Shown here piece by piece: positions 1 to 11,461 of a DNA stretch of 64,000 nucleotides. The position numbers and the translations under genes are program-made. Positions within the stretch are counted from its first letter, which is position 1, and every line of letters starts with the position of its first letter. The notes under the pieces are model-generated. The model was not told the origin of the DNA. It searched no databases and saw only the letters and a list, made by a program, of their open reading frames with translations. The stretch covers positions 1 to 64,000 of the forward strand of contig JAIWWG010000024.1 of NCBI GenBank assembly GCA_025435555.1, in the 5' to 3' direction. The DNA is from Chytriomyces cf. hyalinus JEL632 (taxonomy: Eukaryota > Chytridiomycota > Chytridiomycetes > Chytridiales > Chytriomycetaceae).

Positions 1-1282
<1,282 letters not shown>

Positions 1283-1396
1283 TTTGGTTGAAGAGCTGTG
1301 GCAAATGCGGCACCAAAGAAAGAAAAACAGAAAACATGAAAGCAATTCCCAATTTACTGCACGTAAAATAAGACAAATATTCCAGCATCACATCAC

Positions 1397-2560
1397 ATGC
1401 CGACACCTCCCTCCAGACGCGATCTAGTGGACTTTGTCGCCATGAATAGCAGCAAAGTCAGCAGCGTTCCCACTGCTTGCACTCACCAGGTAGATACCGC
1501 ACAAGACACGCCCCCGTGCTCCTCAAACACGGCCCAAACTGAACTGTTCGACTCGTTGCTGGACTTGTATCAAAGCACATCAGATTCTTCATCTCTTGAA
1601 TGTGATATCTCTGCCTGGAGTGCAGGCTGTATATTGAAAACAAATGGGACAAACGCGACATGCTCGACTGACAGCCCACCCATTGAAAATCCACAAATTG
1701 AGCATCCGCCTCATATCCCTCGTAACAAGTCCAGACGCTATATTCTGCTCAAAACCTTTGATGAGTCATCCTGCGAAGCAAATGGCTTCAACGTCAAACA
1801 AGTACTCAAACCACAGCCATTGTCAGTGTCAGTACATCCACTCTCAGATTCTGGATCCTCCCTCGCATCTTGCTTGGATTCAATGCAGGCAGCATTAGCC
1901 TTCGAACAGCCTGAGATTGACGCGCAGTTTCCGTGCATAAACAGTGCGTTGGAGAAACGCCGAGCGCGTTCGAAATCCATTCAGGCAGAGCAATCACATT
2001 CTACCAGAAGCGAGGGCCATTTGATGGAACTGGAAGAATTTTCACCTGTCAACAACTCGGCCATTTGCGGTGAAAACCTTGAAGTAGCGAGACCCAACGC
2101 AAACCTTTCAATAGACTTTTGTCATGTTGCATTGGCTGCAGAACCGGAATCCATAACCAATCAGTGCTCTAATATGGTGACGCGGTTCGAAAATGTAAAA
2201 CGGCCCCCCTCCCAGGGAAGACAAGCAGTTGCGCTGATTCAGACGGAGCTCAAAGTACCTCATTCAAATCGTCAGACGACCGAGCCCAGTGAAGATCTAA
2301 GCGCGAAAGTACCTCAACCAGTGCGGGCGGACTGGTGTGCAAAACTATCACTCCAGCAAACACTTGCGAAATTCGAACCTCTTCATTCTCATCTGCTGCG
2401 AAAGTGGGTTAAGGATAACAGAACAAAAATTACAAGAGTCGAGGGGGTTTTGGAATTTGCGAGACGGTATTTTGAATATCGAAGTTTACTTTTGTTGATA
2501 ATGAAATGGCAGGTGTACATGGCTCGAAGGCAGTTGACTCGTAGAATAAAATGCAAATAG
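1397..2560 (+). CDS. Orphan intronless protein, 387 aa
   Basis: This is an uninterrupted 387-codon frame with an ATG at 1397, starting 114 bp from the divergent RLI1 start. I do not recognise the protein. The first ~300 residues are rich in Ser, Pro, Gln and Glu with no hydrophobic span, which suggests disorder. The C-terminal ~75 residues look folded and basic, with aromatic and basic helices (KWVKDNRTKITRVEGVLEFA, then RRYFEYRSLLLLIMKWQVY) and an end in RRIKCK. It is convergent with the WLM protease, with 33 bp between the stop codons. The long open frame and alternating composition support it being real. No function can be given. Confidence 0.6.
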   Translation: MPTPPSRRDLVDFVAMNSSKVSSVPTACTHQVDTAQDTPPCSSNTAQTELFDSLLDLYQSTSDSSSLECDISAWSAGCILKTNGTNATCSTDSPPIENPQIEHPPHIPRNKSRRYILLKTFDESSCEANGFNVKQVLKPQPLSVSVHPLSDSGSSLASCLDSMQAALAFEQPEIDAQFPCINSALEKRRARSKSIQAEQSHSTRSEGHLMELEEFSPVNNSAICGENLEVARPNANLSIDFCHVALAAEPESITNQCSNMVTRFENVKRPPSQGRQAVALIQTELKVPHSNRQTTEPSEDLSAKVPQPVRADWCAKLSLQQTLAKFEPLHSHLLRKWVKDNRTKITRVEGVLEFARRYFEYRSLLLLIMKWQVYMARRQLTRRIKCK

Positions 2561-2593
2561 AAAATGCTCAAAACGCGCTAAATCGGCTGAACA

Positions 2594-3577
2594 TTATCGC
2601 TTTTCGTGGGCACCGTCTGTCCCTCCAGTTTTGGTTCCATCACATGCATCCACCAAATCTTGCTCCCATTTTTTCAACCGGCGATTCTCAGCAGCTGCCA
2701 GCATCGTCTCCCTCTTTGCGGCGTCGCCACTCGATGTAACGCTACTGCCACCCAGTATAAACGAGCCACCCTGATAGCCGTATCGCCGCACACTGTCTTC
2801 AACCTCCCCATCCACAGTAAACGCGCGACTTCCATCCACACGCCCATCAGTGCCAACACTCCTCCCGACACTGAACTCGTCGTACTCCTTGTTCAGCACT
2901 CGATTCAGCGCATGAAACTTTTCGTCATGATCCGAGTGCACCATATGCACAAGTTCATGCATCAGCACACTCACGACTGTCCGATAATGCCGAAACCCAG
3001 CCAAATCATCTGTCCGAATCCGCAGAGAAATCTCGGCTCCTTTATTCCTGTTGAAACCGAGAATCTCTTTTTCTGCTGGATGGAGTTCAGTAAGGGTGCC
3101 CACAAACCATTGGTGTTTGCGCATGACTTCGATCACGCCAATGTCTTCGCGAAGCCGGATGAGGAGGGTTTTGGCATTGTTTGCGTCGGGAAGTTGGGGT
3201 AGTGGTTGAACGGTTCCAAACGTATAGGTTCTTTGGATTTTGGATTCTGGGTGGGGTTTCGTTGGGGTGCGTTCTCTGGCCTTGCGGATACCGAGGACGG
3301 CATCTTTTCGTTGAATGACAGAAACTTCCGAAGGAAGTGATCCAACCATGAGGATCTTTTCTGTGGGAAGAGTTTGGCCAAATACTTGGGTCAGTGTGCT
3401 GGTGTCAAGGTTTGCGTTGGGTTTGATGGACTTGTGAAGCAGCTTTTGGTTTACGACTGGCACGCCCGTCAATGCTTCTAGCGATTGTTTGAGGGACGTA
3501 ATTGTGTCTGTTTCGGCGTTGACGATGATTGCGTGGTTCGTGCCGCGATGCGCAACTGTGAGGGACGAGGAAGCCAT
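2594..3577 (-). CDS. Ubiquitin-like/WLM-domain metalloprotease
   Basis: A single-exon gene of 327 aa, using the second in-frame ATG (3577) rather than the one at 3616; MASSSLTVAHRG suits the beginning of a ubiquitin-like fold. Residues ~1-85 resemble ubiquitin (ITSLKQSLEALTGVPVVNQK, then LLHKSIKPNANLDTSTLTQV). Residues ~150-250 are a WLM domain with the zinc-peptidase signature HELVHMVHSDHDEKFHALN, in which the three His and the Glu are all present. The same fusion is known from fission yeast (a ubiquitin/metalloprotease fusion protein) and plants. The family is related to Wss1/SPRTN proteases acting on SUMO or ubiquitin conjugates or DNA-protein crosslinks; that role is inferred from family. 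The C-terminus is Gly- and Lys-rich with no obvious SHP or SIM motif. Confidence 0.88.
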   Translation of the reverse strand: MASSSLTVAHRGTNHAIIVNAETDTITSLKQSLEALTGVPVVNQKLLHKSIKPNANLDTSTLTQVFGQTLPTEKILMVGSLPSEVSVIQRKDAVLGIRKARERTPTKPHPESKIQRTYTFGTVQPLPQLPDANNAKTLLIRLREDIGVIEVMRKHQWFVGTLTELHPAEKEILGFNRNKGAEISLRIRTDDLAGFRHYRTVVSVLMHELVHMVHSDHDEKFHALNRVLNKEYDEFSVGRSVGTDGRVDGSRAFTVDGEVEDSVRRYGYQGGSFILGGSSVTSSGDAAKRETMLAAAENRRLKKWEQDLVDACDGTKTGGTDGAHEKR

Positions 3578-4090
3578 GATTTTGAAAAAGTTTTGATCCG
3601 ATTTCAAATATTTCAAAACGAGTTTCGAATCATCTGCTGCACCGACCGTGCATTATGCGTTAAAATTAATGGATATAGTCCATCCGCGACGACTTCATTT
3701 TTCGCAGATCAAAGAGTTGCGCAGGTCCCAGTAAGTTCGAAACCTGCGAAAATAGGGATGTCAGCGCAAATTGCTGGGTCCCTCTCCATTGCTGGTCTTT
3801 ATAAAGGGAGCTCCTGGATAACCTGTAACTTGCAAAATCAGATCGTTCGTCGCAGGGGGTGTAAAATTACCAAAACATAGCTGTTGAAAACATTTCTGTG
3901 GGGAAACTGGTAACTGGAATTCAGAATCCTTTATAACCGGTCTTCTCTGGGACAGATGGGCGTTATACGGCCATTTTGTTCACTGTAGCTGAGACTTTCC
4001 CATACTCGCTGCCAGGCATCAGAACAATTGAACAGCGTGGTGCACAGAACGTGCAAAAAAGTCCATTATGTATTTACAAAGCAACGTTTA
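3578..4090. other. Intergenic, TATA-bearing
   Basis: No convincing gene. There is a near-palindromic TTTATAAAGG at about 3798 and a CCTTTATAA at about 3932, either of which could serve a TATA-type promoter for the metalloprotease on the minus strand or for an unknown transcript. A TTTATT near 4087 reads as AATAAA on the minus strand and could end the candidate gene to the right. Confidence 0.35.
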
Positions 4091-4891
4091 TTGAAGCAAT
4101 CCCCGTTGTTCACAAGAATAGAAGATGAGTCTGGCGGAAACATGCAAGCTGTTAGAAAAGCAGCACGACAGAGATGAAATGCGACGAGGAAGGGGGCGAG
4201 GGCAGATAATTCTCAGTAAAGTAGACATTCGACATAAGTACGTGCTGTACAAGTTGCACGCTTCCGTCCGCCCGTCTACACATATCATCAAAGAAACTGG
4301 GGACGCCTGACAGCGGAGATGACGGGCAGAAAGAACTCACCATGAGGTCAAAGTGATCCCAGACCGCAACGGATTCGCTTGCATGAACGCCACCTACCTG
4401 GAAGAGAGAGCAAAATGGAGTTAGGAATCGGAGGAGGAGCAAGTTGTAGAGCGGAGAGAAGCGATTGTATCCATCAGTCAAGGCTGAAACTATGTGGTTG
4501 ATCAACATGGGATGTTCCGTGTTCGATATAAATATGAAGTCGTTTTGCTGTCATCTGTTGGAGGACTCTTGGGTGTGTTGTGTTAGGGACGGGATGGCTG
4601 CGTACCTCGGATTCCAGAAGATTTCTTGAGGTTGGTGTGGAAGGAAGAAAAAGAGAAAACAAGCAAAAATTCACCGACGCAGCACAACGAACCTGCAATG
4701 CAACTTTTGTCCTGGCAGCTTTCCGATATCACTCTGTTCCAGCTGTTGGCATGAACCATTTAACGCGTTTGCAGTGCAACCAACACCTTAGAGCGAGAAG
4801 CAGGGCGGGCATCTTTCTCGCCTCAGCTTACTGCTTGAATTGGCTGGCGAAGAGTGGGTTCAAAAGAGTGAACAGGCTTTCGGGCAACCAT
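4091..4891 (-). CDS. Candidate small multi-exon gene, unidentified
   Basis: Inferred from signals rather than homology. On the minus strand an ATG at 4889-4891 opens MVARKPVHSFEPTLRQPIQA and runs into a GTAAGC donor. Further consensus acceptor/donor pairs outline small exons (LEQSDIGKLPGQKLHC; NLLESE; MTAKRLHIYIEHG; VHASESVAVWDHFDLM before GTGAGT), and an AATAAA lies at about 4087. I could not join these with certainty into one protein, and the last exon is unclear. The spacing (start 97 bp from the neighbouring ATP-grasp stop) fits a gene here. It could instead be a non-coding transcript. No function is proposed. Confidence 0.3.
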
Positions 4892-4987
4892 GGTTTTCTT
4901 AATAAAATATAACTCACCAGGATAAATCGCAGCATCTCATGTCCCAATAAGTAAATATTTATTCAACTCAACATCAAGATAAAGCAA

Positions 4988-7023
4988 TCAGCGCAGGATT
5001 TCTTGAAGCAACGCAACGTCTGGGTTAAGCGCCTCAAAAAGTTCAAAGTCAAATACGCTCTGGTTAAACCACGGATACTTTGGGTCCAAGGGAGCACCAG
5101 CCGTGTTTTCTTTCATGAGCCGCTGCGCCATCTTGTCAATGGCAATAACCGACAACACCGTTTGAATGTACGCGTCAATCAGATCGTCAATACCGATGCC
5201 GAGCTGGTTGAAATCTTTGCGGTCCATTAACAAGAGTCGCTGGGCCTCGGTTGTCCATTCATCGTCTAATTTCACCGACAGATTTGTTCCAAGCATTTCC
5301 CACGAGGTAACTGGACAGAATTGATAAGACACATGGCTAAACCTGAAGAATCGTAAAGGTGATGTTGAGCAAACTCACTCGATGGGTCGTCCTCCAAATG
5401 CCTCAGTAAAGGCTTCCTTGCGCGTCTCGCATAAATCGCAACAGGCTTGAAGCCGTTGCTATTCGCAGCCACCATCATTCTTAAATCACTCACAAACGTA
5501 TGGTTTTTCTTGTTTGGGATCGTGCCGACGTGGTAAAACTTGCCCGCCCGAGTCACAGAGCTCCATGACGCGTTTCCAACAAGACTTTGGACAATAAACT
5601 TGTCATAGTGATGGTCTTCTTCCATAAAGTTTTTGAGCTCTTCCTTGTTGGTGATGGTGTAGACTCCTTGCCCTGCATTGGAATAAGGAACTTTGAGGAC
5701 AGCGTGGCCGCCCATGCTGTCGAGCCACAGCGGGATTTCGCTTTTGGTCACGTTACGGATCGTTTCAGGCATGCGGACAGCCAACCCCGTACCGTCCAAC
5801 TCAGCATTTAAAAAGTCATAAGCTCTGGCGGCCATCATTTTGTTCCTTCCACCCGCAAGACATGAAATGACCTAATATGAGAAATGAAATCAGAAAGTAA
5901 AAACCAAATGATTGAGACTTTTGCACAAGGAATATTCTCACACTATTCAAAACTATGGTTTTTGAGTTGATGAGGAACCGATCCCATGGTTTCTGCGTGA
6001 CATATCGGAAACACGCACGAATCGAATGCCACGCGTTTTCCTTGTCCCGAATAAACATGACACCGTCCTCCCAGCGAACAGGCGGGTTTGGATCGTCACC
6101 GTAAAACTCAACGAGCCAGACCTTTTCTTTAGTGTGGTCGGCCATGACGGCTGCGTAGCCGGTAGCTTCCATGGGGTTCTTGTCGTAGACGACAGCGAGG
6201 TCGCCGAGGGATTTGTCGGCTTTGCCAATCATTTCTCTAAAGGTCGAATCAATCACGACTCCGTATCCTGGGAATGCGAGAGTAGAGTAATTCATGTCAG
6301 CGACAGTGCGTTTAAATGGTGTCAAAACTTATGAAGCTGCTGGACTTGAAAATAGTTTACCTCCGTGGTCATCGCCAAGCTCTGACAAGAGCGGCATCGA
6401 CTTTTGGCCAGACGGGCATGAGTTTGTCTCGACAATAATCATCTGACGCTGTCCAGACGAAGTCGTCACGTTGAACAGGTCAGATCCAGCCCATTGAAAA
6501 AACTTGGGCCTGTGTGTTGGTTCGCAAATTGTTTTTAAAATTTGGTTCCAAAACACGTGTTTTGGCCACTTCAACTCAACTTGTAGTTCAGCAGGTTTTT
6601 GAGGGCATCAAAGTTGACTTGCGGGTTCAAATGCGTGTATCTGGCCAGAATACGTTCGTTGCCAAGCGTCAGGAACGATGAGACCAGGGGGTGAATGTGG
6701 GCATTTAGCACCCGCGGATAAAAGTGCTTCTCAGCCTCGAATTCACCGCTGCCGATGCTCTTTGCAAACAAGTTGCCTGTTTTTAAGCGAAATGCAGTTT
6801 GTTAGGGAGAAGGACGCCTGGAAAAGAAGGAGAGGGGGGACTTGCCAAGCTTTTTGTGGCTTGGCTTCTCTGAAGGAGGCGCGGCAGGTTTTGCCGTTCT
6901 TGAGGACATTGGACCAGGCAGAGACGAGAAGGACATGTCAGACTCCGTGTCCGAGGGCGTGTAAGGGTGGTCTTCGGGCGAGTACGCTGGCGCGAGCCCG
7001 GGTGACATTCCAAGCGCAGCCAT
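4988..7023 (-). CDS. ATP-grasp-like protein, tandem copy 1
   Basis: Six exons: 6846-7023, 6581-6776, 6361-6509, 5942-6267, 5379-5871, 4988-5310 (1665 nt, 554 aa). The Ser/Pro-rich N-terminus (about 60 aa) varies; the rest is compact and globular. The middle holds [40 protein letters not shown], a Gly-rich [20 protein letters not shown] that resembles the ATP-binding strand-loop of the ATP-grasp fold, then [14 protein letters not shown] and [17 protein letters not shown]-grasp enzymes join a carboxylate to an amine or thiol through an acylphosphate. The fold assignment is by motif and substrate is unknown. Intron 1 uses a GC donor (GCAAGT, 6840-6845) where copy 2 has GTGAGC at the same place. 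Copy 2 lies upstream in the same orientation, 184 bp away. Confidence 0.72.
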
Positions 7024-7207
7024 TCAATTTTTGGGAGAGTTTTTTACACGCCAAATAAGCAACTTAAATCGATATCAAGCAACGCATTTATCAAAGGTAC
7101 AAGGGGCTGAAAACAACAACGCAACGCCAATAAATAGTTTGCTTTAAAAACGAGGGCAAAAACAGATTGAGTTTGCGGTCTACAGTCACCGTAACTCAGG
7201 TTCCACT

Positions 7208-9233
7208 TCAGTGGTAGATTTCTTGCAGCAACGCGATATCAGGATTGAGCGCTTCGAACAGCTCAAAATCAAACATGCTCTGGTTAAACCAAGGGTACTG
7301 TTTGTCCTTGGCGCCCATCTCGTCAGGCGACGTGTTCTCTTTCATGAGTCGCTGCGCCATTTTATCGATGGCAATCACAGAGAGAACAGTCTGGATGTAC
7401 GCGTCAATCAAGTCATCAATGCCGATTCCGAGCTGGTTGAAATCCTTGCGGTCCATCAACAAAAGTCGCTGCGCCTCAGTTGTCCATTCATCCTCCACTT
7501 TGACAGAAAGGTTGGTACCCAGCATTTCCCATGAGGTAACTAAGGCATGACGGAGTTTAGCGGGGTCAACTTATGAGATGAATGTGTCGCAAGTACTTAC
7601 TGTTTGGATCATCCTCCAAATGTCTCAATAAAGGCATTCTTGCTCTCCTGGCATAAATTGCCACTGGCCTAAATCCGCCGTCGTTTGCGCACACCATCAC
7701 TCTCAAGTCACTCACGAATGTATGGTTTTTCTTGTTTGGGATCGTTCCTACATGGTAAAACTTGCCCGCACGCGTAATGCTACTCCAAGACGCGTTACCC
7801 ACAAGGCTTTGAACAATAAACTTGTCATAATGGTGGTCCGCCTCCATAAACTCACGCAGCTCTTCCTTGTTCGTGATGGTGTACACACCCTGCCCTGCAT
7901 TTGAGTAGGGCACTTTAAGGACAGCGTGTCCTCCCATACTGTCCAACCAAAGCGGAATTTCGCTCTTGGTCACGTTTCGAATGGTTTCAGGCATGCGAAC
8001 CGCCAAGCCAGAACCGTCCAGCTCTGCATTTAAAAAGTCGTATGCGCGAGCAGCCATCATTTTGTTTCTACCTCCAGCCAAGCAAGAGACAACCTACAAA
8101 CATTTTTTCATTTAGTTCAACGTTTGGTAAATCAGATAAAGTGAATGCTCACATTATTAAGCACAATTGTCCTGGTATTCAGTGGAAACCGGTTCCACGG
8201 CTTTTGCGTAACATATCTGAAACACGCACGAATCGCATGCCACTCGTTTAATTTATCGCGGATTTCCATAACACCGTCCACCCATCGGACGGGCGGGTTC
8301 GGGTCTTCATCGTAGAACTCGGCAAGCCAGACTTTTTCCTTGGTGTGCTCAGCCATCACGGCGGCATATCCACTAGCTTCCATTGGGTTCTTGTCGTACA
8401 CGACTGCCAAGTCTCCGAGGGATTTATCCACGCCGTCAAGCATTTGCAAGAAGGTTGAATCAACAACGACACCATAGCCTGCAATAGAGCAAGGCAATTT
8501 TTAGTAAAAGAAAAGTAAATAAGTGGGAGCTTTAGAATACCTCCGTGGTCATCACCAAGTTCTGAAAGGAGGGGCATCGATTTTTGACCAGATGGGCAGG
8601 AATTGGTTTCCACAATAATCATTTGGCGCTGGCCAGATGACGTGGTCACATTGAACAAATCGGACCCAGCCCAGCGAAAGTATTTAGGCCTGCGTTCAGG
8701 AATGGAAAAGTTTAACTGAGGATAAAATCGTGTGGGGGCCACACTCACTTGTAATCCAGCAGGTTTTTCAAAACATCAAAGTTGACTTGAGGATTCAAGT
8801 GCGTGTAACGAGCGAGAATACGCTCATTTCCCAGAGTGAGGAACGAGGAGACCAGGGGGTGAATGTGTGCATTTAGGACGCGTGGATAAAAGTGCTTCTC
8901 GGCTTCGAATTCACCGCTGCCGACACGCTTTGCAAACAGTTCGCCTACGAGAAGAAGAAGAAAGGCAGTTTTAGATTTGGTTCATGCACACCAGAGACGG
9001 AAGGAAAGCTGAAAGCCATTTTAAATAAAAAGCTCACCAAGACTCTTCTTCTTCTTTGGCTTCTCCGGAAGCCCAACTGGATCCGCGGCCTTTGCAAGAA
9101 ACTTTGCTGCAGGCAGAGACACGAGCGAGCATTCGCTCTCGGTGTCGCTGTCGTCGAGAGGGGCGTCGATACTGATGGGCAGAGCGAGGGCATCGAGATG
9201 CAGCGTGTTAATCTTTGACGGATTGGACTGCAT
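7208..9233 (-). CDS. ATP-grasp-like protein, tandem copy 2
   Basis: Six exons: 9038-9233, 8749-8944, 8541-8689, 8153-8478, 7601-8093, 7208-7539 (1692 nt, 563 aa). Exons 2-5 have exactly the same lengths (196, 149, 326, 493) and phases as copy 1, and the proteins are nearly identical across them, so this is a tandem duplication. The N-terminal exon and a short C-terminal stretch ([17 protein letters not shown] against [14 protein letters not shown]) have diverged. The start at 9233 (MQSNPSKIN) aligns in length with copy 1. The same frame stays open upstream to other ATGs (9432, 9587), where a basic leader could act as a mitochondrial presequence, so the true start is uncertain. Predicted function as for copy 1. 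Confidence 0.72.
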
Positions 9234-9710
9234 TCGTGGTTTGGCAAGTGCGGTTGGTTGCGCGCTAGTTTGCTGTTGTTGTTTGTTGTTGGTGGTGGTG
9301 GTGGGGGCGGATTGAGTTGGAGGGTGGCCCTGGCTTGGAAGAAAGTTTTGGTGGGTTTGAATAAACAAATTTTTTGTTGTACTTTTTGTTGACCCAAGCT
9401 TTCGAGTCACGCGACGAGTGTGGGCGATTCGCATGAATTGGCTGGCACACCGAACGCGTAACGAACGTCTAATGGGAGCTTGACACTGGCGTCTGTCTTG
9501 GAACGATGCGGGATGTGTGGGCGTGGATCTGGTGGAGGCATATCCTTCCTTGACGGCACGGTTCATGACCAGTGCGCACAACTGCACAACTGGAAATGAA
9601 CGCTAACCCATTTTGGAAACTCGCTGAGCTTGCGTAAATTCTGGGTCAAATCCCGTTGTCAATCAACAATGGTCTCCCATTGTCAATAAAAAAAAAGAGC
9701 TTCCAATCCA
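9234..9710. promoter_or_regulatory. Divergent intergenic region, ATP-grasp 2 / membrane gene
   Basis: 477 bp between two divergent starts. A GT-rich stretch (9279-9310) gives a Gln/Asn/Thr-rich reading on the minus strand that is open to the ATP-grasp frame, so part may be coding. A 9-nt A run lies just before the plus-strand gene. No recognised operator. Confidence 0.35.
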
Positions 9711-10730
9711 ATGCATTCCATTGACAATGAGCGATTCATGGGCGTATGGATACTCTCTTACACGTTCGCTTGTGTCAACATGGCCTGCATCGCGTTTCTT
9801 CTTGGCTTCACGTTATGTGTGGACTTGCCACGTCGCCGAGCCCCAGCCACGTGGAAGACGGCCCTGAGCACTTCCCACTCACTGCTGCTGAGTCTTCAGA
9901 TATCGGCTATGGGCTGTAATTTGTGTAAAGGACGCTTCCTCCAGTCAGGAAACGCTCATTTCCGGATTGCGTACACGTTCTGGTACGGCATCAGCGAGGT
10001 GCTTTACCTGTGAGTGGCGTTGAAAAGTACAGCCAATAACTACCAACGTGCTGACCGTGCCTTCCGAAGGTTCTTTTCGTGGGCAAGATCGTCGGAGATT
10101 CTGAAAATCCAGTTCACTCCTCGCATGTACCGAATATTCCTCTCCCTCTTGTACTCAACACCGTTTACTTGCATACTGCCGGCCATTGTCCAAGTATGCG
10201 CGCTGCCCTTGACGCCGGTGCAGTCTGAAAAGTACTATAACATGTCCAACTTTCTCTGCGGCGGATTTGTGACTGCGATGGACACGTTCTTTGCGGTAGC
10301 TTTCTACTCGTACCTGATCAAATACGCAACTTCGACACCAGATGACATGCCATGCACTGAAAACAACAACGGTGCGCGCCTTCAAATCATTGCACGATAC
10401 GGGCTCATTTCCTCGTGTTTCTGCTTTGTTGCGCTCATTGGGTTTGTCGTGCTCATGTCCGCGTTCGTTATCGATCCAAGTCTCTCGAATCCAAGCATAC
10501 GGACCGCGTACATGTTTGGGAATATAACCGTGGATGTTGGGTCGTTCTTGGCAGTGACGACTCCGGTTATTATGAAGATCCGGCTTCACCAGGTCAGTAT
10601 GAGTGGAGACGGACTTTGCAAGGCCGAAAGCAAGAGGGATGGCTCTGCTAATGCCATGGATAGTGGTACTGCTGGGATTGTGCAGAGGACGCAGCTGTCT
10701 TCAAAGTGGATCAACGTCAATCCCTCGTAG
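9711..10730 (+). CDS. Orphan multi-pass membrane protein
   Basis: Two exons, 9711-10009 and 10070-10730 (319 aa). The 60-nt intron has a GTGAGT donor, a CTGAC branch-like site at 10051 and a CGAAG acceptor. It removes an in-frame TGA and restores one frame across both exons. Hydrophobic spans include WILSYTFACVNMACIAFLLG, a stretch near SLLLSLQI, RIAYTFWYGISEVLYL, FLSLLYSTPFTCILPAIVQV, FVTAMDTFFAVAFYSYL, LISSCFCFVALIGFVVLMSA, and a last one near VDVGSFLAVTTPVI, which is consistent with about seven helices and a polar tail. I do not recognise the family. It may be distantly related to the rolling-stone-like genes at 17-18.7 kb, but shared residues are too few to claim this. Confidence 0.6.
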
Positions 10731-10992
10731 ACGCACAACTCTCAAGACCCTGCAGAATTTCATTCACGGTGGCTGCTGGGATCCAATTGAGGTTTTTGGG
10801 AAGAAATAAGTAAACACAGTCGTAGCGACAATTCGAGGGGATACAGGGATACAGATTGGGTTTATTCACATTTACTTGTCATGTCATACACAGGTTTGGC
10901 TAAAGAAGTAGAGCAAAACAGGGTGGGTGGAGTTTTTGGTGCCACTCGGTTGAATTAAGTTGAAGCCATGTGTGGTGGGTGGACTGGGTCGC

Positions 10993-11172
10993 TCAGACTC
11001 GATGGAACCAGTCCGAGAAGCGACTGACCAGCGACTTGAATGAGTTTCTAGACGCGGTGGAGCTGGCTGTGACTGCGCGAGAGAGGGGAAGGCCGATCAG
11101 GTTCTTGTCGTGTGTGAAGACCTTATTCTTGCTTGTGGTGGAAGCGATGGCGGCGGGCGAGTTAACGTGCAT
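10993..11172 (-). CDS. Candidate small protein, 59 aa
   Basis: A short minus-strand frame starting MHVNSPAAIASTTSKNKVF and ending in VSRFSDWFHRV. It has no recognised domain. Support comes from context: a TATAAAGG box about 75 bp upstream (near 11250) and an AATAAA-type signal downstream (near 10860), in an otherwise empty gap between two membrane-protein genes. It could equally be a non-coding transcript. Confidence 0.3.
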   Translation of the reverse strand: MHVNSPAAIASTTSKNKVFTHDKNLIGLPLSRAVTASSTASRNSFKSLVSRFSDWFHRV

Positions 11173-11461
11173 GTGGGTGAGTGTTGCTGTTGTTGGGTCT
11201 GTTGGGTGGTTCGTGGGTGCCACATTGTGCGAGCAGCGGTGACCTTTATAGCAAATGTGGCCCAGCCAGGGGAACAACTGCGCCTCCCAAAATAAACACG
11301 TGCAGTGTCTTTTTCAGACACTTTGAAAATTGTAATGAAGGGTTCAACTCTTTTTTATTTCCCCGGTGGTAGCCGAAACCCGAAATGCATTAACCCGAGA
11401 ATCCTCGGAAGTCAAACAGCGACCCCATCCTACAAGAGAGCAAGTTGTCTTATTGGCCGCT

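Noticed and set aside
10155-10589. 144-codon open frame on the minus strand
   Set aside because: It is antisense to the second exon of the membrane gene; its composition is Arg/His-rich with no domain, as expected for a shadow frame.
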